From NCBI RefSeq assembly GCF_003086295.3, contig NC_092044.1, positions 73,618,024-73,682,023 of the forward strand: a DNA stretch of 64,000 bases, written 5' to 3'. Below the pieces are notes generated by a model. It saw only the letters and a program-made list of their open reading frames with translations, was not told the origin of the DNA and made no database searches. Source of the stretch: Arachis hypogaea (taxonomy: Eukaryota; Streptophyta; Magnoliopsida; Fabales; Fabaceae). A program made the position numbers and the translations under genes. Of the stretch, positions 43,554 to 55,001 are shown in pieces (the stretch's first letter is position 1; each line of letters opens with the position of its first letter).

Positions 43554-44867
43554 TGTGTTTAATTGTGTGGTTTTATCAAGTCTTCGCCCACTTATTCATA
43601 TGATTTGCATGTATTTACAATTCCTTCCTAAAAATATTATATGATTGAAAACTTGCTTCCTAAAGACCTTTTAGTTGTATATTTTTATTTTCCTTCGTAC
43701 CATTCGATGTCGTGATCTGTGTGTTAAGTGTTTCAGGCTTCATAGGGCAATGATGGCATAAGGAATGAAAAGGAAGCGTGCAAAAGTGGAAGGAATACAA
43801 GGAATTAAGGAAATGACCAGCGAGAAGTCACACGGGCGCATGGCTCACGCGACCGCACGAAATGGAAGAAATCACAGTGACGCGCTCGCGTGCCTGACGC
43901 AACCGCACGGATTGGAAGCTGCATGAACGACGCGAGTGCATGGACGATACGCACGCGTGGTACGAAAAACGCTGAATGACGCGAATGCGTGGATGACGCG
44001 GTCGCGTGACGTGCGCGTTATGCAGAATTGCAGAAGTCGCTGGCATAGATTCTGGGCCACATTTCAACCTAGTTTTCAGCCCAGAAACACAGATTAGAGC
44101 CAGGGAACATGCAGAGACAAAGGCAACAATTCATTCCGCATAATTTCAAGTTTTTAGATTGGATACTACTCCTCGCCTAGGTTTCTCTCTTTGACATTCA
44201 TAAATTAGGATTTGAATATTTTTGGCTTTAGCTTTTGAGAAGAGTCTACCTCCGGAACTGGTTATTATAGTTTGTTATTTACTTTTCATTTACTCTTCCA
44301 TACTCTTAATTTGTCCAAAGTTGATATTGGATTATTTTCATAGTTTATTAATACCAAACTATTTTTACTTTTTATTAATCTCTTTCATTATTATTTATTA
44401 TGTCTCTTCTTATTTCTCCCATTGAATTTGTGAAGTCTACATTTATGATGATGGAGTAGTTCCCCAACTTGATTGGGAGTTGATTAAAAGGAGAACCTTG
44501 AGTTGGAATACTCAAGAGTTCAATTGTAATTGGTTCATTGTTGGTTGGCTTGTTAGTCACTAACTCTAATCCTTCCCAAGGGAGAGGATTAGGACTTGTG
44601 AATAGAAGTTGACTTTTAATTCGCCTTTCCTTCATTCGTTGAGGGTTAACTAAATGAAAACAATGACTAATTATTAATTAATCTTGACAAATTTCCAGCA
44701 AGGATAGAACTTCTAATTAATCTTCTCCCGATCAAGATTTTGTTTAAATCATATAAATTCTCTAATTTAATTTTCTGTTCATCAAACTCAAAACCCATTT
44801 GGAAAACCACTGATTGATAAAATAGCACATCTTCTTGCAACTCGTTGGGAGACAACCTGGGACTCAT

Positions 44868-46899
44868 TGATGACAAGTCATCATATACCCATTTCTTAAG
44901 CTAATTTCACTTGTTTCACTAGTTTTTATGCACTTTCTTGCACCATAAGTAAGCAATTTAGAGTGGAATTGCATGTTTTATTTGAATCAATCAACCACCA
45001 CTTAATTGATGCTAAATCATGAGGTTTAAGCTAAATTTAGTTGAATTTTAATTGATTTATAAACCTTGTGCATTTAGTGATACTTTGATTGGTTGATTTG
45101 ATTATTTGTAGGTGAAGAAAAGAAGAAAAGAAGGAAGCGTGGCCTAAGAAAGCGTGGCCCAAGGAAGAAAAGAATGTAGCGCATGGAAGGGAGGAAGCCA
45201 CATTGCCCTCCACGAGAGCACACTGCCCTCCAAGGGAGCACCCCAGTGAACCAAGCATTCAAGGCTTCACTGCCCTGCCCTCCTTGAGGGCGGAGCACAA
45301 TTCTAGGCCAAGAAACAAAGGAAGGAAAAATTCTGCCCTGCCCTCCTCAAGAGCAATATCGGGCTCCTCATGGAAATAAATCAAAGGAAATTGTCTCCAA
45401 GTGCCACCCATGGGTTTCGAACCCAAGAACAAGAAGGAAAGAAGTAGCGCTCAAATACAAGGAAAACAAGCAAAAATTGGTTTGTTTTCAACCTCCAAGG
45501 ATCGAACATAGCACCTTGTGGAAACAAAGAACTAGGCGCTACTTTGGTGCCAAGGAACCAAAGAAAAAAGGGCAGCAAAAGCCATCCAGCAAGTTTCGAA
45601 CCTGGGACCTCACCCAAGAACAAGGAAAGCATGCGCTGCCCTGCCCTTGTGGAGGGCAGGGTAGCATTTCTTGGTGCATGGCACACAAATTGGTACGGCC
45701 AGAAGCTTGGGCACGCGCAGCTTGGACGCACGGGCAGGGAGGCAAGGCGCACCATGGCAACATTGCCCTGCCCTCCACAAGGGCAGGGCAGCATCCTGAT
45801 TGCCTCTTCCACACTTGGCACGCAACATGCTTCATCACACAATTTCCCTGCTCTGCCCTCCACAAGGGTAGGGCAGCCTCCTGGGAGCAACGTGGGCTGA
45901 ATTTTACTCAAAAATCCAACTTAATTCATTTCTTCACCAAATCAAAAAGCCCACTCAAAATTCTTAGATCCAAAATAGAAAGTGTATAAATAGGTGTTAG
46001 TTAGGATTAGATAGGAGTTCTTGGGTGTTTTTGAGAGCTTATTTCATTTTGAATTTTCATCCTTAGTCACTTGAGAGCACTTTCCATTTTTCTATTTTTC
46101 TGCAAACTTGTCTGGAGAATTGGAGGAGAGAATTCACTTCTTCTTCCTCTGCTCGTTTTGTTTTCTTTACTGGGTTTTGTTGAGTCTTGAGTGTGAAGAA
46201 TTGAGGAACTTCTGTCTCAATCTCCATTTAAGATCTCTTTGATTTTCCTACTGCATAATTGAGTTGAATTCAATTTCCTTTGCTGCTTCAATCTTCAATT
46301 TCTCTTTAATTACTTTGTGAACTTGGATCTGGGAAAGAAAATTGAGATCTAGACTCTGCTATCTAGTCTCTGAAGTCCTGAGATCTGATTTTCTCTTTTA
46401 GGTTCTTTTGCTGAACCACTGCTGCATTCAAATTCCCATTACTGTTTGAAGATCTAGTCAATTTCAATTTATCTCTTGTTTAGTTAATTGTTGCAATTTA
46501 ATTTCCCTTGCTTAAATTCTGAATTCCCAGTCCTCAAATCCCTTTTCCATTCAAGCAATTTATATTTCTTGCACTTTAAGTTACTGCAATTTACATTTCT
46601 TGCACTTTAAGTTTCAGTCAATTAGTTTCTTGTTCTTTAAGATTCAGTGCCTTTACTTTCAGGTCTCTTTAATTTCTGCAAATTATCCCTCTCCCTTTAC
46701 ATTTCCTGCTATTTAATTACTGTTGGAAACAAAATCACTCAACCAATACTTGATTCGCTTGACTAAATCAACCACTAAACTAAAATTGCTCAATCCTTCA
46801 ATCCCTGTGGGATCGACCTCACTCCCGTGAGTTTTATTACTTGATGCGACCTGGTACACTTGCCGGTGAGTTTTGTGTTGGATCGTTTTCCACACATCA
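44868..46899 (+). mobile_element. 5' LTR of element B
   Basis: It starts with the perfect 16-base palindrome TGATGACAAGTCATCA. U3 palindromes at 45195-45880 use a GCCCTGCCCT core (45639-45661 with 9-bp arms; 45764-45790 with 11-bp arms). TATA box TATAAATA at 45985-45992, U5 hairpin CTCAC-TCCC-GTGAG at 46818-46831. Confidence 0.95.
45985..45992 (+). promoter_or_regulatory. TATA box of element B LTR
   Basis: AAGTGTATAAATAGG; the 3' LTR copy is at 61804-61811. It lies roughly 100 bases downstream of the last GCCCTGCCCT-type palindrome. Confidence 0.6.
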
Positions 46900-46905
46900 A
46901 GTTTT

Positions 46906-46923
46906 TGGCGCCGTTGCCGGGGA
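46906..46923 (+). other. Primer-binding site of element B (tRNA-Asp)
   Basis: TGGCGCCGTTGCCGGGGA, perfect, 6 bases after the LTR. Confidence 0.95.
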
Positions 46924-47125
46924 TTGAAATAGATTGACAATGATTAAGTAAGGTGGTGGTCTAGATCAAGCACTTTTTCTTTTCTGTTTCTTAAATTTTT
47001 TTTACTAACATACTAACTGTTTGAAGATTTGCCTCTATCAACTAAACTAACTGTTTGAGAGTTTGCCTCAACCAACTGCACTCAATTCTCAAGAGTGCTG
47101 CTGTTTGTTCCTTGTGATTGTTTGC

Positions 47126-48437
47126 ATGCCACAGGAAAGAAGAGAAGTCAGAGGAAAGACTATTATTGGAAAAGAAGTCTCTGTAGAAGAAGAATATCAT
47201 GACATGAAGCCACCACTTATTACACTAATCAAGAATAATTGTTCCTATGACGGAAATCCATCGGAGGATCCTAAACAGCACATATCCACTTTTTTGAAGA
47301 CTTGTGGTGCTGTCAAAACCGTTAGTATAGATCATGACACCTATAAGATCTTGCTATTCCCCTTTTCACTAAGGGGTGAAGCAGCACAATGGTTCGAAAC
47401 CTTTCCCCAAGAAAGTATCACTAGTTGGGACGATTTGGTTACCAAATTTCTGGCCAAATTTTCCTCATCCCAACAGATCATCAAGCTGAAAGAGGGGGTA
47501 CATCCATTCACACAAGGGGAAGAAGAACCACTCTTCAAGGCATGGGAAAGATACAAAAAAGCAACTGACAAAGTGGATTTCCGAGCTTTCTATGAAGGAT
47601 TAACCCCAGAAACAAGAAAAGCAGTGGATTACTTCTCAGATGGCCTACTCAAAGCGACAACGACTGCCCAAGGAACTGCAAATTTCAATGACAAAGGAGT
47701 CAACAACCAACACTCATTCGAGAAACCACAGAATGCAATTTCAGAAAAAGAAGTAATGAATCCTGAAGGAGTGAATGCATTCATGAACCTGAACAAACAA
47801 ATACACCATCAAACCCAGCATCACATGGAGCTGAGAGATAGAAAAGTTGATCGCCTGCATTCTGCTGCAGTGAATGCACAATTTCCACCATGGAGGCCCC
47901 ATTCTTATCTGAGAATGGGGGAGTATTAACATCAAGAACAAAGAGGTTTCAACCAGGGCGAATCCATGACCACAAACAACAACGTCACTCATCCAATAAT
48001 GCCAATCAAAACTAATACTCACAAAACATACACTTCCAGACTCATTCCAACTGGAGAAGGATCGAGCACCAAAATCACGAACCAAGGGACTTCAATTACA
48101 ACAACTCAAACTTCACAAACCAGCAAAAATACCATCATGCTAACAACAACCACTACACACCACCACAACACCCACCATTCCAACCCCTAACATCTCACAA
48201 CCAACCAATCTCACAAGACTCTCAGAGGATCACTAACTTGGAGATCTTAATAGAGAGAATGATGAAGCACCAAGAGGAGACAACAAAGAACCAAGAGACT
48301 TCAATCAGAAGAATTGAGAGGCAGATAGAACAACTGGCTAAGCACCTTGCAGAAATGGGTGAGAAGAGGTCAATTACTTTCCCCAGAGCCACTGAAGACA
48401 AACCAACTAACAACGAAAATGCTGCAAAAAGGGAAGA
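47126..48437 (+). pseudogene. gag of element B (frameshifted)
   Basis: The likely start is ATG 47126 (MPQERREVRGKTIIGKE). Gag domain: KPPLITLIKNNCSYDGNPSE, YKILLFPFSLRGEAAQWFET, SWDDLVTKFLAKFSSSQQII, EPLFKAWERYKKATDKVDF, YEGLTPETRKAVDYFSDG. The first frame ends at 47929. The N/Q/H-rich C-terminal part continues in another frame after a shift near 47880, reaching MEILIERMMKHQEETTKNQE and RRIERQIEQLAKHLAEMGEK, a coiled-coil-like linker that in other elements precedes the protease. Compared with element A about 40 residues are missing after KATDKVDF. Capsid role inferred from the family. Confidence 0.85.
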
Positions 48438-48731
48438 ATGGAAAAAATCATAGAAGGAAGTAAGAACACCTTGGATAAAGAAAGTACCAGCCAAGAAAAA
48501 CACAACAAGAAAGTCCTACAAGGAGAGGCAGAGGATAGAATCCAAGAAGATCAGAAAATCCCTACTAAGAAATTTTCACTAGGGGATAAAGTACTGCTAA
48601 ACATTCAAACCATGAAGGTGCCCCCACAGCTGTCTGATCACTATATTGTGACTAAGATCCTCCCACGGGAATTCATAGAGGTCATCAAAGAGGAAACCGG
48701 AAGGAAGTTCACGGTAAAGAAGATAAGCTAA
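48438..48731 (+). CDS. Integrase-tail-like ORF of element B
   Basis: 97 residues; the upstream gag frame enters it after a frameshift near 48440, so the ATG at 48438 is not necessarily a real start. The C-terminal half (KIPTKKFSLGDKVLLNIQTM, SDHYIVTKILPREFIEVIKE, FTVKKIS) corresponds to the tail of the protease ORF in element A (KKIPTEGFSPGDEV...) and to the post-integrase tail in element E. Protease, RT and integrase core are all absent between gag and this tail. Confidence 0.65.
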   Translation: MEKIIEGSKNTLDKESTSQEKHNKKVLQGEAEDRIQEDQKIPTKKFSLGDKVLLNIQTMKVPPQLSDHYIVTKILPREFIEVIKEETGRKFTVKKIS

Positions 48732-48786
48732 AGCACTGTGATCTTCAATTTCCATGATCAACAGAATGAAGGTTGTCAAGCTAGTG

Positions 48787-48822
48787 ACAATAAAGAAGCA
48801 CTTGTTAGGAGGCAACCCAACC
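48787..48822 (+). promoter_or_regulatory. Conserved post-ORF hairpin motif (element B)
   Basis: AATAAAGAAGCACTTG, stem GTTAGG (48804-48809; one mismatch), loop AGGCAA, stem CCCAAC. 56 bases after the stop. Confidence 0.65.
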
Positions 48823-50345
48823 GGAGGTAGTTTTCTTTTCATAGCTTTTTCAATAAAAATGTTGAATAATTGGTATGCATTGCAAGGAGCTAAGTTTGGT
48901 GTTGCACACCAAAATAATTTAAGGGAGAATGAAAGATTCTAAGTTTGGTGTTCCACCAAAATCTCATTTAAAAACATTCTCACTTCCTGCATAATGCTAG
49001 CTCCAAGCAATCAGACAGATTATTCAACTACTTAACTGCTTTCTAGTTTTAATTCCATAACCTTTAGCAAGGACACAAGGTTTCACATATGGTTAATTTG
49101 TTGCATCAGAGGTTGTGTCAAACAATTAAGTTTGGTGTTCCCACACCAAAATAAATCCAAAAGACACACTCACTTTATGCATACTAACCATTCATCTAAG
49201 GGCTTGAGAAGCAAGCAACTTTTGAGAATTATGCAGGAAATTAGTCAACCATTGAAGATATTGTGCATCTTAACTCAAAAGGGATACAACGAGAGGAAGA
49301 ATGAAAAGCTGCAACCCAAAAGGTTGTATCTACACTTAATCCTTGTTGTTGTGAAATGTTTTAATTCAGGAATTCTTGTATGTCTTGCTAAAGTGTTTAT
49401 TTAGTTGCAAGTGAAGTTGTTTGATTAAGTATGTTGATCTGCATAATGCTTGTCATTCATCACTTAGCTTTGAATTTTGTTTTGTTTCCCATATGCTTAA
49501 ATAAAAGAGAATGGTTGAATTAGAAAGTAAATATCCAATGTTGCATAAGTTAGAATGGAAGTTAATGGTGGTATATGTGTTTGATTAAATGCATAACTCA
49601 TAAAATAATTGCTGCATAATGTCATTTTCTTTGGAGTGTGAGCTGGCTTGTTGTCATAAATGTTCCTATCAGTAAAGAAAAAAAAATCCCTTGAGAACAA
49701 AATAAAACAGAAAGAAAAGGAAGAAGAAAAAGCCAATGTGGCAAGAAAAAAAACAAAGAATAAAGGCTGGGCACCAATAGCTTGGACCCTAGGACACATG
49801 CCTGTGGTGTTCTTGTACTAGGATATGCTTGGATAAGTAAATTCTAAGGGGTATTTCAAAACCTGGCCACTTAGATCAACTAATTTGGGATGGCCAATTG
49901 AAAGTCCGCAATAAAGAGCAACCTAGCTACAGAACATTTAGTTATCCAAAGAGATGCTGGGCATCAATGATCCTAGGAAGAAATAGTGAGCCATGTGTCT
50001 GTGGTGAAGAGATGTTGAGTAAAAATAAAGCCAAAGGTTACTGCAACATTTGACACCAAGCTTTCAAAGAATAATAAGCTTTTAAGCAAAATAACAAAAG
50101 AAAAGTTAGCAAGGGAGCAAGTAAAAAGTAAACCTTACAACAGCAAATTTAGTAAGCCTTTGAGGAAAAGTGTACATTATGTAACAGCAAACAATAACTG
50201 AGTTATCATTGTCTGCATAAAAACTCCATGAACCAAGTTCTGCTATATACCTAATAAGGATATGCATGCTTTTCTTTATTTTCATTTCATTTCCTCTTAA
50301 TTTTGATGCTTGCTTGGGGACAAGCAATATTTAAGTTTGGTGTTG
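48823..50345 (+). other. 3' non-coding region of element B
   Basis: Copies of TAAGTTTGGTGTT near 48891, 48940 and 49128. It ends with ATTTAAGTTTGGTGTTG (50329-50345) immediately before the 3' LTR. No conserved ORF; no env-like gene. Confidence 0.65.
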
Positions 50346-51351
50346 TGATGACAAGTCATCATATACCCATTTCTCAAGCTAATTTCACTTGTTTCACTAG
50401 TTTTTATGCACTTTCTTGCACCATAAGTAAGCAATTTAGAATGGAATTGCATGTTTTATTTGAATCAATCAACCACCACTTAATTGATGCTAAATCATGA
50501 GGTTTAAGCTAAATTTAATTGAATTTTAATTGATTTATAAACCTTGTGAATTTAGTGATACTTTGATTGGTTGATTTGATTATTTGTAGGTGAAGAAAAG
50601 AAGAAAAGAAGGAAGCGTTGCCTAAGAAAGCGTGGCCCAAGGAAGAAAAGAATGTAGCACATGGAAGGGAGGAAGCCACATTGCCCTCCACGAGAGCACA
50701 CTGCCCTCCAAGGGAGCACAACAATGAACCAAGCATTCAAGGCTTCACTGCCCTGCCCTCCTTGAGGGCGGAGCACAATTCTAGGCCAAGAAACAAAGGA
50801 AGGAAAAATTCTGCCCTGCCCTCCTCAAGAGCAATATCGGGCTCCTCATGGAAATAAATCAAAGGAAATTGTCTCCAAGTGCCACCCATGGGTTTCGAAC
50901 CCAAGAACAAGAAGGAAAGAAGTAGCGCTCAAATACAAGGAAAACAAGCAAAAATTGGTTTGTTTTCAACCTCCAAGGATCAAACATAGAACCTTGAGGA
51001 AGCAAAGAACTAGGCGCTACTTTGGTGCCAAGGAACAAAAGAAAAAAGGGCAGCAAAAGCCATCCACCAAAGTTTCGAACCTGGGACCTCACCCAAGAAC
51101 AAGGAAAGCCTGCGCTGCCCTGCCCTTGTGGAGGGTAGGGCAGCATTTCTTGGTGCATGGCACACAAATTGGCACGGCCAGAAGCTTGGGCGCGCGCAGC
51201 TTGGACGCACGGGCAGGGAGGCAAGGCGCACCATGGCAACATTGCCCTTCCCTCCACAAGGGCAGGGCAGCATCCTGATTGCCTCTTCCACACTTGGCAC
51301 GCAACATGCTTCATCACACAATTTCCCTGCTCTGCCCTCCACAAGGGCAGG

Positions 51352-52960
51352 TGGTGCATGAAATTATGATCATCAATGGCGCCATCAACATGGTACGCTC
51401 AATTGCAACCTCAACTCTTTATCACAACTTCGCACTACTAACCAGCAAGTGTATTGGGTCGTCCAAGTAATAAACCTTACGCGAGTAAGGGTCGATCCCA
51501 CAGAGATTGTTGGTATGAAGCAAGCTATGGTCACCTTGTAAATCTTAGTCAGGCAAACTCAAATGGTTATGAATGATGAATAAAACATAAAGATAAAGAT
51601 ACTTATGTAATTCATTGGTGGGAATTTCAGATAAGCGTATGAAGATGCTTTGTCCCTTCCGTCTCTCTGCTTTCCTACTGTCTTCATCCAATCCTTCTTA
51701 CTCCTTTCCATGGCAAGCTGTATGTAGGGTTTCACCGTTGTCAGTGGCTACCTCCCATCCTCTCAGTGAAAATGTTCAACGCACCCTGTCACGGCACGGC
51801 TAATCATCTGTTGGTTTTCAATCAGGTTGGAATAGAATCCAGTGATTCTTTTGCGTCTGTCACTAACGCCCAGCCTTCAGGAGTTTGAAGCTCGTCACAG
51901 TCATTCAATCATTGAATCCTACTCAGAATACCACAGACAAGGTTTAGACCTTCCGGATTCTCTTGAATGCCGCCATCAGTTCTAGCTTATACCACGAAGA
52001 TTCCGGTTAAAGAATCCAAGAGATATCCACCCAATCTAAGGTAGAATGGAGGTGATTGACAGTCACACGTTCATGAGTGAGAATGATGATGAGTGTCACG
52101 GATCATCACATTCATCAAGTTGAAGAACAAGTGATATCTTAGAACAAGAATAAGCCGAATTGAATAGAAGAACAATAGTAATTGCATTAATACTCGAGGT
52201 ACAGCAGAGCTCCACACCTTAATCTATGGTGTGTAGAAACTCCACCGTTGAAAATACATAAGAACAAGGTCTAGGCATGGCCGAGAGGCCAGCCCCCAAA
52301 CGTGATCAAAAGATCTAAAATGATCCAAAGATGAAAATACAATAGTAAAAGGTCCTATATATAAAGAACTAGTAGCCTAGGGTTTACAGAGATGAGTAAA
52401 TGACATAAAAATCCACTTTCGGGCCCACTTGGTGTGTGCTTGGGCTGAGCATTGAAGCATTTTCGTGTAGAGACTCTTCTTGGAGTTAAACGCCATCTTT
52501 TGTGCCAGTTTGGGCGTTTAACTCCCATTCTTGTGCCAGTTCCGGCGTTTAACGCCGGGCAGTTTTGAGCTGATTTGGAACGCCGCTTTGGGCCATCAAA
52601 TCTTGGGCAAAGTATGGACTATTATACATTGCTGGAAAGCCCACGATGTCTACTTTCCAACGCCGTTGAGAGCGCGCCAATTGGGCTTCTGTAGCTCCAG
52701 AAAATCCACTTCGAGTGCAGGGAGGTCAGAATCCAACAGCATCTGCAGTCCTTTTTAGTCTCTGAATTAGATTTTTGCTCAGGTCCCTCAATTTCAGCAA
52801 GAAAATACCTGAAATCACAGAAAAACACACAAACTCATAGTAACGTCCAGAAAAGTGAATTTTAACTAAAAACTAATAAAAATATACTAAAAACTAACTA
52901 GAACATACTAAAAACATACTAAAAACAATGCCAAAAAGCGTACAAATTATCCGCTCATCA
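51352..52960 (-). mobile_element. 3' LTR of element C
   Basis: 1609 bp. U5 hairpin CTTAC-GCGA-GTAAG at 51476-51489, TATA (TATATATA) near 52363-52355, GGCGTTTAACGCC-type palindromes at 52485-52590, GGAAAGC...CTTTCCA module at 52633-52659. It is preceded in element sense (52961-52979) by the antisense of TTTAAGTTTGGTGTTG. Confidence 0.95.
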
Positions 52961-53876
52961 CAACACCAAACTTAAATTGTTGCTTGTCCCCAAGAAATTT
53001 AAAATCAAATAAGATAAAAAGAAGAGAATATACAATGAATTCCAAAAACATCTATGAAGATCAATATTAATTAGATGAGCGGGGCTTTTAGCTTTTTGCC
53101 TCTGAACAGTTTTGGCATCTCACTCTATCCTTTGAAATTCAGAATGATTGGCTTCTTTAGGAACTCAGAATCCAGATAGTGTTATTGATTCTCCTAGTTA
53201 AGTATGATGATTCTTGAACACAGCTACTTATTGAGTCTTGGCCGTGGCCCAAAGCACTCTATCTTCCAGTATTACCACCGGATACATACATGCCACAGAC
53301 ACATAATTGGGTGAACCTTTCCAGATTGTGACTCAGCTTTGCTAGAGTCTCCAATTAGAGGTATCCAGGGTTCTTAAGCACACTCTTTTTGCCTTGGATC
53401 ACAACTTTATTTCTTTCTTTTTCTTTGTCTTTTTTTTCGTTTTCTTTTCTTCCCTTTTTTTTCGTTTTTCTTCTTCTCTTTTTTTTTGTACTTACTGCTT
53501 TTTCTTGCTTCAAGAATCATTTTTATGATTTTTCAGATCCTCAGTAACATGTCTCCTTTTTCATCATTCTTTCAAGAGCCAACATTCATGAACCACAAAT
53601 TCAAAAGACATATGCACTGTTTAAGCATACATTCAGAAAACAAAAATATTGCCACCACATCAAAATAATTAATCTGTTATAAAATTCAAAATTCATGCAA
53701 TTCTTCTCTTTTCAATTAAGAACATTTTTCATTCAAGAAAGGTGATGGATTCATAGGACATTCATAACTTTAAGGCATAGACACTAAGACACTAATGATC
53801 ACAAGACACAAACATAAGCATATATTTTCGAAAAACAGGAAAATGAAGGACAAGGAGATTAAAGAACGGGTCCACC
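52961..53876 (-). other. 3' non-coding region of element C
   Basis: Matches 33071-34165 of element G in reverse, including a pyrimidine-rich stretch at 53408-53490. No gene. Confidence 0.7.
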
Positions 53877-55001
53877 TTAGTGATGGCAGCTTGTTCTTCC
53901 TCTTGAAGATCCTATGGAGTGCTTGAGCTCCTCAATGTCTCTTCCTTGTCTTTGTTGCTCCTCTCTCATGATTCTTTGATCTTCTCTAATTTCATGGAGG
54001 AGGATGGAGTGTTCTTGGTGCTCCACCCTTAGTTGTCCCATGTTGGAACTCAATTCTCCTAGGGAGGTGTTCAGTTGCTCCCAATAGTTTCGTGGAGGAA
54101 AGTGCATCCCTTGAGGCATCTCAGGGATTTGATGATGAGAGGGATCTCTTGTTTGCTCCATCCTCTTTTTAGTGATGGGCTTGTCCTCATCAATGGGGAT
54201 GTCTCCCTCTATGTCAACTCCAAATGAATAACAGAGGTGACAAATGAGATGAGGAAAGACTAACCTTGCCAAGGTAGAGGACTTGTCCGCCACCTTATAA
54301 AGTTCTTGGGATATAACCTCATGAACTTCTATTTCTTCTCCAATCATGATGCTATGAATCATGATAGCCCGGTCTATAGTAACTTCGGACCGGTTGCTAG
54401 TGGGAATGATTGAGCGTTGGATAAACTCCAACCATCCCCTAGCCACGGGTTTGAGGTCATGCCTTCTCAGTTGAACCGGCTTCCCTCTTGAATCTCTCTT
54501 CCATTGGGCGCCCTCTTCACAAATGACTGTGAGGACTTGGTCCAACCTTTGATCAAAGTTGACCCTTCTAGTGTAAGGATGTTCATCTCCTTGCATCATG
54601 GGCAAGTTGAATGCCAACCTTACATTTTCCGGACTAAAATCCAAGTATTTCCCCCGAACCATTGTAAGCCAATTCTTTGGGTCCGGGTTCACACTTTGAT
54701 CATGGTTCTTGGTGATCCATGCATTGGCATAGAACTCTTGAACCATTAAGATTCCGACTTGTTGAATGGGGTTGGTAAGAACTTCCCAACCTCTTCTTCG
54801 GATCTCATGTCGGATCTCCGGATATTCACTCTTTTTGAGTTTGAAAGGGACCTCGGGGATCACCTTCTTCAAGGCCACAACTTCATAGAAGTGGTCTTGA
54901 TGCACCCTTGAGATGAATCTCTCCATCTCCCATGACTCGGAGGTGGAAGCTTTTGCCTTCCCTTTCCTCTTTCTAGAGGTTTCTCCGGCCTTGGATGCCA
55001 T
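53877..55001 (-). CDS. env-position ORF of element C (intact, 374 aa)
   Basis: It starts MASKAGETSRKRKGKAKAST, a basic Ser/Lys-rich region that could be nuclear targeting. Then the conserved block: VIPEVPFKLKKSEYPEIRHE, MVQEFYANAW, WLTMVRGKYLDFSPENVRLA, LRRHDLKPVARGWLEFIQRS, IIPTSNRSEVTIDRAIMIHS and EIEVHEVISQELYKVADKSS. It ends with a Gln/Glu/Arg coiled-coil-like tail (ILLHEIREDQRIMREEQQRQ) and RGRTSCHH. This resembles what databases call a 'putative plant transposon protein' domain; that name is from memory. There is no signal peptide or membrane helix, so a true envelope role is unlikely. Decayed relatives occupy the same place in elements E, I and G. Its conservation as an open frame in an RT-less element suggests a use. 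Probably expressed from the internal promoter upstream. Confidence 0.85.
   Translation of the reverse strand: MASKAGETSRKRKGKAKASTSESWEMERFISRVHQDHFYEVVALKKVIPEVPFKLKKSEYPEIRHEIRRRGWEVLTNPIQQVGILMVQEFYANAWITKNHDQSVNPDPKNWLTMVRGKYLDFSPENVRLAFNLPMMQGDEHPYTRRVNFDQRLDQVLTVICEEGAQWKRDSRGKPVQLRRHDLKPVARGWLEFIQRSIIPTSNRSEVTIDRAIMIHSIMIGEEIEVHEVISQELYKVADKSSTLARLVFPHLICHLCYSFGVDIEGDIPIDEDKPITKKRMEQTRDPSHHQIPEMPQGMHFPPRNYWEQLNTSLGELSSNMGQLRVEHQEHSILLHEIREDQRIMREEQQRQGRDIEELKHSIGSSRGRTSCHH

Noticed and set aside
45381..45989. Overlapping long frames on both strands in the LTR of B (also 50859-51369)
   Set aside because: GC-rich palindromic repeats keep frames open by chance; the frames differ between the two LTR copies and have no domain.
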